From contig DJPE01000051.1 of assembly GCA_002439705.1 (NCBI GenBank), positions 1 through 35,351 of the forward strand: a DNA stretch of 35,351 bases, written 5' to 3'. The notes under the pieces were generated by a model that was given only the letters and a program-made list of their open reading frames with translations, did not search any database and had not been told where the DNA came from. The stretch comes from Christensenella sp. UBA6420. Its GTDB lineage: Bacteria > Bacillota > Clostridia > Christensenellales > DTU072. Below are positions 14,501 through 21,661 of this stretch, one piece after another (position 1 is the stretch's first letter; the number at the start of each line of letters is the position of its first letter). Made by a program: the position numbers and the translations under genes.

Positions 14501-16663
14501 GGTCACTTCGTCGATAGAAATATCGTCGAAGAACACGCCGCCGAACATAAGGTTTTCGTACTCGGTCGCGCTGCCTTCGCCGAACCAGAATTCCATAGTA
14601 AGGTTACGCGCGCTGAGCTGGTTGCCTTTTACGTAGAAAGTAAGTTCTTCCCAACCCTGGTTGCAAAGTTCGGTCTTTTCTACGATGTCTTCGCCTGCTC
14701 CGGTAAGTTTAACTTTTGCGTAGGGCTTTTCGTTGTTGTTTTTCCATACTTCGTATTTAGCCATGTAGGAAGTAAGAGCGTCGTTGTACTCGTCGTGCTT
14801 TACGATAAGTTCGTTTACGTCTTTCCATTCGCCGGTTACGAAGGTATTACGTTCGCTCAAATATCTGTATTCGATATAGTTTGCGTCGTCCGCCTGAAGT
14901 TTGCCGGCGGTGACATAAGCGTCGAAATTGTTATAAATATGATAGAATTTGAAAGAAGAATAAACTTTTTCGTCGTATCCGGCGCCTATCATATCGGCTT
15001 TAAGGTCGTCGCCGTTAGCAAAATTATTGATATCGTCTACCAAAGTCGCGCTCGCGGGAGCGGTCTGAATTTTGCCCTTTTCTTCGTCGTTCAATTCCTT
15101 AATATATTCGGAGAAAGCGGTCGCTCCGGGGAACGTAGTCGTACCGTCGTAGTAAGCTACGATTACGGTCTGAGCTTCGGTGTATTCCTTTGGAGCTTCG
15201 GGCTTGTCGGTGGTAGGCCATGCCCAGTCGCTTCCGTCTTCCGTCTTGGGGCTCCAAACGTACGCCCAAACGCTTATTCTGTAATACTTGTTGCTTTCGA
15301 TTTTTATCGAATTCTTGGTGGAGAAGCCTAAACCGGACAAATCGCTGTTGAATATCATCAAGGCTTTGGTTTCGTCAAGCGAGTTTATGTTGCGGATATT
15401 ACCGTTCATGATATACTCGTTCCATTCCTTATAGGTAGGAGCGACAAACTTATAGCTGGACGAAAGCAACTGCGAATAGGTATCCTTGCTGTCTTCGGTC
15501 GAGCCTGCCGCATACAGTCTGGAAAAATCGACCATACCGTTATATGCGTTGCTCATAGCGGGCTGTTCGGAAGTGGAAAGTCCGCTTTTACCTTTGATTA
15601 CGTTGAAGTTTTTGGTGTTCAGCGAAGTATAAACGCCTTCGCGGAAGCTGTAATAATAATTTATTGCGTTGGTGGTAGTAGGAGTGGTTTCCGTGAACTG
15701 TTCGAGTTTTGTATCGATGAGATAATATGCGGATTCGAAACCTATCGTGCTTTTAGCGGCGATAGCGTTCGCTTGCAAAGTTTCAAAATTCTTGTGAGCG
15801 CTGTTTCCGTTTTCGTCGACGAGAGAAAGCTCGGTTCCGTCGTTGTAGGTCGGGTCGCTTGCTTTCGTTACTTCCTTACAAATAATGTTATCAAAGAAGG
15901 CTACGCCCTTGGTTACGTACGCGTTGGCTTTTTTGTTGATGGTAGCGGGACCGTTGCCGAGCCAGAGTCTTACGTCTAAGGATATGGACTTATCTTTGTT
16001 GGATTCTATATAGAGATAGTGCGTTTCCCACTGTTCGTTGGTGTTTATGCAGCTGTCTACGTATTCCACGCCGCCGGTAATATGAACCCAAGCGCCTTTC
16101 TTCGCCTTATCGGCTTCTTCGACGTCGGTCATATCGATCTTGGTGTATATAGAATACTGCAACAAATAGTACTTGCCCGCTTCCAACGTAAAGGAAGTGG
16201 AGTTTTTATAGTACAAGCTGCCCGCTTCCGCTCTGGACGCGATTACGAGCGCGTTGTTATCCTGTCTTTCCGTAGTGGGATTGCCGTCGTCGTCGGTGTC
16301 GTAAGGAGTATTCGGGTCGATGCCGGGATTGCTTACGTTTCCGTCCTGGAAGAACTTATCCTTATTAAGATTATAGGATTCTTCGTTACTTAAATCGACT
16401 ACGCCCATCGCTACGCCGTTAGCCGACGTGGTAAGGCTGCCTCTCGTCGCGGTCCAACCGCTTACGGTGCCTTTGAGATAGTCGTCTTTATTGGACGAAG
16501 TCGCGTTGTAGAAAGTACCGTTAGTGACGAGCTGGGTACGGGTAATCGTCTCTGCGTCGTCGCTGTCTTCGTCGGGTTTGACGTAATCGCTGCAAGCGAT
16601 CATGCCGAACACGAGAAACGCAGCCAAAAGTACAGTCATAATAATCAATAGCTTTTTCTTCAT
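11516..16663 (-). CDS. Giant (1715-residue) surface lipoprotein with repeated jelly-roll modules and a C-terminal membrane anchor
   Basis: The protein opens with a lipoprotein signal peptide (VFGMIAC, Cys24). At least five modules repeat a pattern typical of CBM-like beta-sandwiches: a 'gKYYrlsvwvkT' strand (near 163, 458, 830, 1175 and later KSYYKLSFNAKT), a 'W...tFYikg' strand, and an '(V)FFDdi.v.Ev' end (256, 710, 1277). A fibronectin III-like domain lies near 1005-1108. Before the end come an Asp/Asn-rich linker and a membrane helix (about 1622-1644), then RRWKKKHPK and a long cytoplasmic tail ending in KKPNYKKKK. Having both a lipobox and a C-terminal helix is unusual. No catalytic motif was seen. 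It is likely a polysaccharide- or host-binding surface protein. AGGTGG stands 4 bases before the ATG. Confidence 0.8.
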   Translation of the reverse strand: MKKKLLIIMTVLLAAFLVFGMIACSDYVKPDEDSDDAETITRTQLVTNGTFYNATSSNKDDYLKGTVSGWTATRGSLTTSANGVAMGVVDLSNEESYNLNKDKFFQDGNVSNPGIDPNTPYDTDDDGNPTTERQDNNALVIASRAEAGSLYYKNSTSFTLEAGKYYLLQYSIYTKIDMTDVEEADKAKKGAWVHITGGVEYVDSCINTNEQWETHYLYIESNKDKSISLDVRLWLGNGPATINKKANAYVTKGVAFFDNIICKEVTKASDPTYNDGTELSLVDENGNSAHKNFETLQANAIAAKSTIGFESAYYLIDTKLEQFTETTPTTTNAINYYYSFREGVYTSLNTKNFNVIKGKSGLSTSEQPAMSNAYNGMVDFSRLYAAGSTEDSKDTYSQLLSSSYKFVAPTYKEWNEYIMNGNIRNINSLDETKALMIFNSDLSGLGFSTKNSIKIESNKYYRISVWAYVWSPKTEDGSDWAWPTTDKPEAPKEYTEAQTVIVAYYDGTTTFPGATAFSEYIKELNDEEKGKIQTAPASATLVDDINNFANGDDLKADMIGAGYDEKVYSSFKFYHIYNNFDAYVTAGKLQADDANYIEYRYLSERNTFVTGEWKDVNELIVKHDEYNDALTSYMAKYEVWKNNNEKPYAKVKLTGAGEDIVEKTELCNQGWEELTFYVKGNQLSARNLTMEFWFGEGSATEYENLMFGGVFFDDISIDEVTESDIAAGKSWQVLSPLSSVGDLEFGGLINDEDTASYWEYELADKDTQASDDSSKIELASSEVSDIDPIVVDGNTVRLRELIYKHTAATASVLTSKAGANHENDIKILPNKAYRFAILVKTEDIEDGKGVTINLMGGSDDDEEKASVSSISGFNSEKWKEIAFYIMGDAMEANYVGLQITMGSGSRFDTSNYVKGNVYLAVANCTEIKYSEYNASTKSGDEVKSYSFANTATASESVTNGSFSSIDYASTDDKEFGEDGKLVGVATTSSWTKGTAKENTFNQVELNTVKNSENNYTLKWNSVVGVDGEGNTTDPTYYEVYARFLEGEGSEAKSVERLYKLIAVEDGKTEYFFDVDMTNVRNTSFRVRGVSEKAVGAYSAYKTVGVRASDSEGNVLVTEAEEVEGKKEIKAGTIANDGTLFADSDYKSPYDTVLMIKSNYGVGISMTSSSKTLSADKYYLVSVWVKTVDGAKAAVTVSNISKVLTADVGDNYVGYTEIDTNGAWTQYCFYIKTGASSSSFKLELSLGNPYATKTTKTSDLVKKATATYNDADLSAGTVYFDAVRVLEVEEKEYNDELEKGEYNEDGTVKMHDFEYLYNNNKYAIRNLVYTVDSFDSFTENTVEEGKDGYNLGNTPNNYDWSKATDATGTTESDRLYGVYNNSSDIEKLEMLYKNESTDSENPGYDNVFEQFMPENFDIREFITMSGYNSLVMSNKVPFGQSYTTTSSSTISSKSYYKLSFNAKTLLAKEVKGDDDTKTYSTDGVNAEFRFMQNSSTDKYQSILINSYEEKTYTLYIYNPSSSSSSAKWAFYLGANEDEKDTTGTKQLLMGMMVIDQVELTTVTEADFTAARAAYEALDEDGQLKANTKVYSYAEDATIDDDDDNNDDNNTDDNKTSIWDRGDAWLLISSIVIAVAIIVVVVVVIVRRWKKKHPKEVVGENVANPAKEIKVVETPSVEKVDVEEDEEYSDVVKPVYTQRVVKKGKGNYKKPNYKKKK

Positions 16664-16716
16664 GTTACCACCTATTTAATATGAGCATAATTGTTCATTA
16701 TTTTAGAGTATAACAT

Positions 16717-16745
16717 ATAATAGCATATCTGAAAAATAATTACAA
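16717..16745 (-). promoter_or_regulatory. Promoter of the giant lipoprotein gene
   Basis: TTGTAA (16745-16740), 17-base spacer, TATTAT (16722-16717) on the minus strand, about 50 bases before the start codon. A second -10-like TATACT lies slightly downstream. Confidence 0.65.
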
Positions 16746-16989
16746 CAAATAGCTTCACATTTTTTCAGAAAAGGTTCGTTCCGACCGTTCCGGGCGTGCG
16801 ATTTGCCGCTATTACGAGCATTTACGACTTAGCTTTTCGCGTCAGACTTATCGTCACCGACAGTATTATTCCCTATTTTCCGACAGGTTTTCACCAGAGC
16901 GTGCGGAATATTCCTTTTCCTTATATATAATGGCAGGGACCGAACCTGTAAAAAATCTGTAAAAATACGCCTTATTTTTTTAATAATAT
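16746..16989. other. Divergent intergenic region, no gene seen
   Basis: Between the lipoprotein promoter and the gdhA promoter there is no credible reading frame with a ribosome site. A TATAAT at about 16925 and a weak CAGG...CCTG hairpin were seen but neither is tied to a gene. Confidence 0.5.
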
Positions 16990-17019
16990 TTGACACGAAT
17001 ATTTCGATTACGCTAAGAT
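16990..17019 (+). promoter_or_regulatory. gdhA promoter
   Basis: Perfect TTGACA (16990-16995), 18-base spacer, TAAGAT (17014-17019). A TATAAT at 17019-17024 is too far from the -35 to use it. The ribosome site GGAGG lies at 17041-17045. Confidence 0.75.
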
Positions 17020-17049
17020 ATAATAAGTTTTGATAATTTTGGAGGCTCT

Positions 17050-18390
17050 ATGAATAAATATGCAGAAAGTGTACTCGACACTCTGAAAAAGAAATATCCC
17101 GAACAAAAAGAATTTTTACAGGCGGCGACGGAAATACTCGATTCTCTGTCGTTGGTATTCGACAAACACCCCGAATACGAAAAAGCGGCTCTTCTCGAAC
17201 GCTTCGTAGAACCCGAACGCCAGATTCTTTTCCGCGTGTCCTGGGTCGACGATAACGGCAAAGTACAGGTAAACAACGGCTACCGCGTGCAGTTTAACAG
17301 TGCAATCGGTCCTTACAAGGGCGGACTCCGCTTCCACCCGTCGGTCAATCTTTCTATAATAAAATTCTTGGGGCTGGAGCAAATTCTTAAAAACAGTCTT
17401 ACCGGTCTCCCGATAGGCGGCGGCAAAGGCGGAAGCGATTTCGACCCGAAAGGCAAATCAGACGCCGAAATAATGCGTTTTTGCCAGGCTTTTATGCGTG
17501 AGCTTACCCGTCACATCGGACCAGACACCGACGTACCCGCAGGCGATATCGGCGTAGGCGCGAGAGAAATAGGCTACATGTTCGGCGCGTACAAAAACGC
17601 CGTCAACGCTCACTTAGGCACGTTCACGGGCAGAGGATTAAGCTACGGCGGAAGCCTTGCGAGAAAGGAAGCTACCGGTTACGGACTGGTCTACTTCACC
17701 GAAGAAATGTTAAAAACCGCAAGAAACGACTCTATTAAAGGAAAAACCGTCATAGTGTCCGGCAGCGGAAACGTGGCTATCTACGCCGTGCAAAAAGCTC
17801 AGGAACTCGGCGCGAAAGTCGTAGCCATGAGCGACAGCAACGGCTATATCTACGATAAAGACGGAATAAAACTCGATTACGTGCAGCAAATCAAAGAAGT
17901 GGAAAGAAAGCGTATAAAAGAATACCTTAATTACGTCCCCACCGCCGAATATCACGAAGGTTGTTCGGGAATATGGGGTATCAAATGCGACGTCGCTCTC
18001 CCCTGCGCAACTCAGAACGAAATCAACGCCGACTCTGCTAAAAAACTCATCGACAACGGCGTAATAGCCGTCGGCGAAGGCGCGAATATGCCGTCCACTC
18101 TCGAAGCTCAGGAACTTTACTTGAAGAGCGGTATTCTTTTCGCTCCCGCAAAAGCCGCAAACGCAGGCGGCGTGGCTACTTCCGCTCTCGAAATGGCTCA
18201 GGCAAGTCAGCGTATCTTCTGGACCTTCGAAGAAGTCGACGCAAAACTCCACAACATTATGGTAAACATCTTCCATAACGTTGAAAAAGCCGCCGAAAAA
18301 TACGGCGTCCCCGGAAACTACGTCATCGGCGCGAATATAGCGGGCTTTGAAAAAGTTGCGGACGCGATGATGTCCTATGGTATCTTATAA
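17050..18390 (+). CDS. gdhA: NADP-type glutamate dehydrogenase
   Basis: At 446 residues this matches the hexameric small glutamate dehydrogenases that interconvert glutamate with 2-oxoglutarate and ammonium. Motifs in order are GPYKGGLRFHPSVNLSIIKFLG around 90-110, the catalytic lysine in LPIGGGKGGSDFDPKGKSD around 120-138, PAGDIGVGAREIGYMFGAYK around 165, the Rossmann start VIVSGSGNVAIYAVQKAQELGAK around 235, and a C-terminal ANAGGVATSALEMAQASQRI. GSGNVA and the following residues fit the NADPH-preferring, ammonia-assimilating group. The enzyme is cytosolic. The gene is monocistronic, with its own promoter, GGAGG 4 bases before the ATG, and a strong terminator. Confidence 0.97.
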   Translation: MNKYAESVLDTLKKKYPEQKEFLQAATEILDSLSLVFDKHPEYEKAALLERFVEPERQILFRVSWVDDNGKVQVNNGYRVQFNSAIGPYKGGLRFHPSVNLSIIKFLGLEQILKNSLTGLPIGGGKGGSDFDPKGKSDAEIMRFCQAFMRELTRHIGPDTDVPAGDIGVGAREIGYMFGAYKNAVNAHLGTFTGRGLSYGGSLARKEATGYGLVYFTEEMLKTARNDSIKGKTVIVSGSGNVAIYAVQKAQELGAKVVAMSDSNGYIYDKDGIKLDYVQQIKEVERKRIKEYLNYVPTAEYHEGCSGIWGIKCDVALPCATQNEINADSAKKLIDNGVIAVGEGANMPSTLEAQELYLKSGILFAPAKAANAGGVATSALEMAQASQRIFWTFEEVDAKLHNIMVNIFHNVEKAAEKYGVPGNYVIGANIAGFEKVADAMMSYGIL

Positions 18391-18404
18391 TACCGACCGA
18401 TTAT

Positions 18405-18434
18405 AAAAAGCAAGGCAGTCCGCCTTGCTTTTTT
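18405..18434 (+). terminator. gdhA terminator
   Basis: AAGCAAGGC, loop AGTCC, GCCTTGCTT with six T bases following. It begins 15 bases after the gdhA stop. Confidence 0.92.
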
Positions 18435-18443
18435 ATTGCGAAT

Positions 18444-18551
18444 TTCGGCTGACGCCGAACGAATTTACCGCAAAATAAGTGAAGTTGCCTTTTTGGCGAA
18501 GTTCGGCTATCGCCGAGTAAAGTTCCGAGTAGAACTCGAAGTTAAGGATAA
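18444..18551 (+). repeat. Hairpin array 3: AGTGAAGTT-type linker, ending in GTTAAGGATAA
   Basis: Palindromes TTCGGC-TGAC-GCCGAA (18444-18459), GCC-TTTTT-GGC (18487-18497), CGGC-TATC-GCCG (18504-18515) and CGAGT-AGA-ACTCG (18526-18538) are separated by AGTGAAGTT (18478), GAAGTT (18498) and AGTAAAGTT (18516). The array closes with GTTAAGGATAA (18541-18551). It is the same element class as array 2, in the opposite orientation and more decayed, and again lies between convergent genes. Confidence 0.85.
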
Positions 18552-18571
18552 AAAATTTTAGAAGTTCGAAA

Positions 18572-18602
18572 AAAAGCGTTCCGAGAAAATCGGGACGCTT
18601 TT
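18572..18602. terminator. Bidirectional terminator before the XRE-controlled lipoprotein gene's 3' end
   Basis: AAAAGCGTTCCGA, loop GAAAA, TCGGGACGCTTTT: a 13-bp stem with one G-U pair. On the minus strand it follows the lipoprotein stop by 25 bases. Confidence 0.85.
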
Positions 18603-18627
18603 CGTTTGCAAAAATCTTCAGATACGG

Positions 18628-20445
18628 TTAGTTAATATAGAATTTAGCATTATTCAAACCGTAAGAACCGAGTTTCGTTTCTACGTATTTCGGGGCTTTG
18701 TAATCGGCTGCTTTATCCTTTTTTGCGTTGACGATTATATTTATCTCGTCGGTGAGGGTTATTATCTGGTCCTGATAATCGGTAGTCGTGGGGTTGTATC
18801 TTATTTCCGTTTTTATTGCGGCGGAAACGATAGTTCCGTTTTTCATTTCTATCGTCACGCAGGAATCGTTTATTTCGTAGTTGTTTTTATTGAAATAGTT
18901 GTCGACTTTTTTCGCGTCGGCTTCGTCGTTGGAGTTGACGAGTTCTGCCACCGTTTCGTTCACCGAGATGGTTTTACTGTCGTTGACGTGAATTTCGTAT
19001 ATAGTCGAGCCGTTTTCAGAACTTCTCCTTATGCAGTTTACGTCGGAAGACGCGAAAAGGAAATTCTTTACGAAAAGATTAGTCTGCGTGGCTACCGTCA
19101 CTCCGTCGGCGGCTTCCTGTTTGTTCGTACCCGTCCTGGATATTTTGTGCACGGTGCCGTCCTGAATATTGCCGTAGGTGTACTTATACGTTTCCTTCGA
19201 CTCGTCGTCAAGATGAGTTTTACATTCGAACGAGTGATTGAACGCGACGAAATTATTTCCGTCAAGGTCGTAAGTATTCTTGTAAATCGTGCCTTTATAT
19301 TTATCTACGGTCGCGGTAACGTTCCAACCGGGGTCGAATTCGTTTTTCGCGTCGACTTCCAAGGAATAGGTATCGCTGTCGGTGACTGCGGAAAAAGCCG
19401 AATTTATCACGCCGAGTTCGCGATTTATATCGCTTTCCGTTATAAAAAGCCCCGTGGTGGACGGCATCTTTATAGTGCTGTCGCCGTTATGTTGCGTGTA
19501 CGTTATTCTGAACCCTACGGGAACGCCTTTGACGGGGAACTTTATTTCCGCGCCGAACGCAAACTCGTTAAGAACCATTTTTCCGTCGAGATTAAAGTAA
19601 AAATCGAGTCCGCAAGGATTGGTGAAAGCGACGCTTCCCATTTCTATTTTAGAACCGCCTTTACCGAGAACGCCGAGTATGCCGTCGGTTTCCGTACTGT
19701 CGGCAAAGTTTAATTTCGCCTTGAATTTGAAATTCGGGTCGTCGGAAACGGTGATTTCGCTAAAATCGCTTGCCTTTAATGCGTCGACGATTTTGACGAA
19801 AGGCAAGTTTATCATAGTGAGTCCTTCTTCTTCCTTCGGTATGACGCTTATACTCTTGACGTCGCCGTCGGGGTTGGTTTTCATTTTTATTCTCGAATCC
19901 CCTTCGGTCTTTATGTACTCGACCGAATCGTAAAGTAGACTCCCCGAAGTGGTTCTTGAAAAGCTCAATTCGGAAGTGTCCTTATTAAATCTGTATTGTC
20001 CGTCGTAGTAGCCGTTAGCCGTACCGTTGAATCCGCCTAAATTTACCGCACCTTGCAAATGCAACCTGAAATCGTAGTTTTCTTTATTACTTTCGTTCGC
20101 CGCGGCTCTCGCTCCGACCACGGTCTCCGCGGTAGGCGGGTTTATCGTAAGTTTCGCGGTGTAAGTCGCTTGTTTATACCCTTCGGCGGTAACGACTGCG
20201 GTAGCGTTGTATTCGCCCACTTCCGTACCTGCGTTTCCGCTGTAACTGACGCTTGCGTTTTCGGGAACGCCGTCCGCCTTTATTTCGTGGCTCTTTCCGT
20301 CGTAATTTACGGTGACGGAACTAAACGTAATGCCCTGAAACTCGGCAAGCTGCGGCTCTTCGGGGGTGTTCGAACAAGCCATACATAACGTAGCTACGGT
20401 AAGCAACGTCACGATAACTGCAAAAAATACTATTCCTTTTTTCAT
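18628..20445 (-). CDS. Secreted lipoprotein with an N-terminal bacterial Ig-like (MBG-type) domain
   Basis: The start is the ATG at 20445 (MKKGIVFF), with AAGGAGAG upstream, not the one 48 bases earlier, which overlaps the promoter region. The product is 605 residues. A lipobox ends in LCMAC (about Cys24), so it is a membrane lipoprotein. Residues of about 30-105 form an immunoglobulin-like fold of the MBG kind: VTVNYDGKSHEIKADG, VSYSGN, GEYNATAVVTAEGYKQATYTAKLTI. The remainder, about 500 residues, is beta-rich and was not assigned. No enzyme motif was seen. It is transcribed divergently from a small XRE regulator and shares an operator region with it. It may be a switchable surface antigen or adhesin; that is inference. 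Confidence 0.75.
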   Translation of the reverse strand: MKKGIVFFAVIVTLLTVATLCMACSNTPEEPQLAEFQGITFSSVTVNYDGKSHEIKADGVPENASVSYSGNAGTEVGEYNATAVVTAEGYKQATYTAKLTINPPTAETVVGARAAANESNKENYDFRLHLQGAVNLGGFNGTANGYYDGQYRFNKDTSELSFSRTTSGSLLYDSVEYIKTEGDSRIKMKTNPDGDVKSISVIPKEEEGLTMINLPFVKIVDALKASDFSEITVSDDPNFKFKAKLNFADSTETDGILGVLGKGGSKIEMGSVAFTNPCGLDFYFNLDGKMVLNEFAFGAEIKFPVKGVPVGFRITYTQHNGDSTIKMPSTTGLFITESDINRELGVINSAFSAVTDSDTYSLEVDAKNEFDPGWNVTATVDKYKGTIYKNTYDLDGNNFVAFNHSFECKTHLDDESKETYKYTYGNIQDGTVHKISRTGTNKQEAADGVTVATQTNLFVKNFLFASSDVNCIRRSSENGSTIYEIHVNDSKTISVNETVAELVNSNDEADAKKVDNYFNKNNYEINDSCVTIEMKNGTIVSAAIKTEIRYNPTTTDYQDQIITLTDEINIIVNAKKDKAADYKAPKYVETKLGSYGLNNAKFYIN

Positions 20446-20497
20446 ATTGCTCTCCTTTTTCCTTTTTCGAATAGAAATCGAATCGTGATACATGCTA

Positions 20498-20526
20498 ATC
20501 TTATCTCATTTTGAGATAGGTGTCAA
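20498..20526 (-). promoter_or_regulatory. Promoter of the Ig-like lipoprotein gene
   Basis: Perfect TTGACA (20526-20521), exactly 17 bases, TAAGAT (20503-20498). The whole spacer is occupied by operator O2. The transcript would begin about 45 bases before the ATG. Confidence 0.85.
20502..20518. promoter_or_regulatory. Operator O2, perfect 17-bp dyad
   Basis: TATCTCATTTTGAGATA is a perfect palindrome centred on 20510. It fills the spacer of the lipoprotein promoter and overlaps its -10 box, so a bound protein would block polymerase. Confidence 0.85.
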
Positions 20527-20527
20527 T

Positions 20528-20542
20528 ATCTCGAAATGAGAT
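20528..20542. promoter_or_regulatory. Operator O1, 15-bp dyad of the same type
   Basis: ATCTCGAAATGAGAT is the O2 sequence with one mismatch between half-sites. It is centred at 20535, 25 bp from O2, just upstream of the lipoprotein -35 and directly before a plus-strand TATAAT. Confidence 0.8.
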
Positions 20543-20545
20543 TTT

Positions 20546-20551
20546 TATAAT
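20546..20551 (+). promoter_or_regulatory. -10 box of a plus-strand promoter towards the XRE gene
   Basis: A perfect TATAAT directly after O1. No good -35 stands at 17 bases (the nearest, TGTCAA, is 19 away), as often in promoters controlled by a regulator. The 5' leader to the ATG would be about 136 bases; no structure or gene was recognised in it. Confidence 0.5.
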
Positions 20552-20693
20552 GTAAAGAAGAAAAAAAGATTGCAAGGATTTGACAACGCGGCGGCTCGGC
20601 ATACGGATTTATTTTTTTCAAACGAAAAAAAAGACTTTCGCAAGAAAATGAAAAATTTTTTTGCAAGCCGTACGCAGCGTTACTTATTAACTT

Positions 20694-20891
20694 ATGTTGG
20701 ACTTGAAACTACGCGAATTACGTTTGGAAAACGGTTATACTCAATCGTTCGTTGCCGAATATCTTAACGTGCAACAGAATACCTATTCGCAATACGAAAC
20801 GCAAAAGAGAGAAATTCCGTTGGAACTGCTCGTAAAGCTATCGAAACTTTATCAGGTGTCGGTAGATTACGTTCTCGGTCTGACTTTATAA
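20694..20891 (+). CDS. 65-residue XRE/Cro-CI family transcriptional regulator
   Basis: The whole protein is one helix-turn-helix domain of the HTH_3 type: LKLRELRLENGYTQSFVAEYLNVQQNTYSQYETQKREIPLELLVKLSKLYQVSVDYVLGL. The YTQ turn, the recognition helix QQNTYSQYE, and the closing VSVDYVLG are characteristic. There is no effector or multimerisation domain, as in small Cro-like repressors, so it probably acts as a dimer on a palindrome. The two matching dyads in front of the divergent lipoprotein promoter are the obvious targets, and O1 sits at its own likely promoter, which suggests autoregulation. The ribosome site is weak. Confidence 0.92.
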   Translation: MLDLKLRELRLENGYTQSFVAEYLNVQQNTYSQYETQKREIPLELLVKLSKLYQVSVDYVLGLTL

Positions 20892-20904
20892 AAATTACTA
20901 TAAA

Positions 20905-20927
20905 AAAGCCCCGACGGTCGGGGCTTT
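20905..20927. terminator. Bidirectional terminator between the XRE gene and the zinc-ribbon membrane gene
   Basis: AAAGCCCCGA, loop CGG, TCGGGGCTTT: 10-bp GC-rich stem, with a six-T exit on the minus strand and TTTAATTTT on the plus strand. Confidence 0.93.
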
Positions 20928-20971
20928 AATTTTGCCGCAGATACGGCGTTATTTATAAATATAGTTATATT

Positions 20972-21661
20972 TTAGAGTCTTTTTCCGCAGGACGGACAAA
21001 ACCTGTCGTCCTTGTCTACTTCCTTTCCGCAGGACGGGCAGAAGTTTTTTTCGGAAGAAGCGGCGTTATAATCGGTAGCGTAAGGGTCCGCAGTGACGGC
21101 GGAATATTGCGGAGCGACGTTTACCACCTTTTGCACGCCCATATATCTGTCGTATTCTTCCCTTGCTTCGCTTACCGACGCACTTACCGATTCCTTTGCG
21201 ACCATAAGTTCTCCCACCATACGATACCCGGGAAGATTGCCGGTGTTAATCAACTTATCGACCACTTCGTAGGTTTCGGCTTCGCTGCAATTATCGGCGA
21301 GTTTTACCAAAAGTATCTTGTCGAAATTCTTTATTCTCTGAATAAGGTCGTTTATTATATTCGCGTACGATACTCTCATCATCGAAGTCGTAAGACCGAA
21401 ACCGCACGCCGCAAATCCGAAGAACGGTACAAGAACGAACACGAACGCCCACGGTTTATCCGTAAACAAAACGCCCATAAGCGCCCCCATAATTCCGAAC
21501 AGCACGGAACACAACGCCAATCCCACTCCGCAAAGAGTGCGGGTTCTGCGGTACTTTTTCAATTCCCCTTCCATATCGGGTTTGATGTAATTTACTATGC
21601 TTCTCATCGGCATAACTCTTCCGTTTACTCTGTAAGTCGGCATATTATTGTTACGATACAT
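20972..21661 (-). CDS. Two-helix membrane protein with a C-terminal double-zinc-knuckle ribbon
   Basis: This 229-residue protein starts inside the stop codon of the upstream gene (TAATG), which points to translational coupling. After about 43 mostly polar residues come two adjacent membrane helices (CGVGLALCSVLFGIMGALMGVLF and AFVFVLVPFFGFAACGFGLTT), then a soluble alpha-helical region. The last 22 residues carry FCPSCGKEVDKDDRFCPSCGKRL, two CPSCG knuckles that make one zinc ribbon. Such short zinc-ribbon tails occur on many membrane proteins of Bacillota and are thought to mediate interactions. It was not assigned to a named family. Its partner is an MmcQ/YjbR protein. No function can be stated. 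Confidence 0.8.
   Translation of the reverse strand: MYRNNNMPTYRVNGRVMPMRSIVNYIKPDMEGELKKYRRTRTLCGVGLALCSVLFGIMGALMGVLFTDKPWAFVFVLVPFFGFAACGFGLTTSMMRVSYANIINDLIQRIKNFDKILLVKLADNCSEAETYEVVDKLINTGNLPGYRMVGELMVAKESVSASVSEAREEYDRYMGVQKVVNVAPQYSAVTADPYATDYNAASSEKNFCPSCGKEVDKDDRFCPSCGKRL

Noticed and set aside
20570..20767. 65-codon frame overlapping the XRE gene start on the plus strand
   Set aside because: It begins with a non-ATG codon without a ribosome site and overlaps a well-supported HTH gene in another frame.
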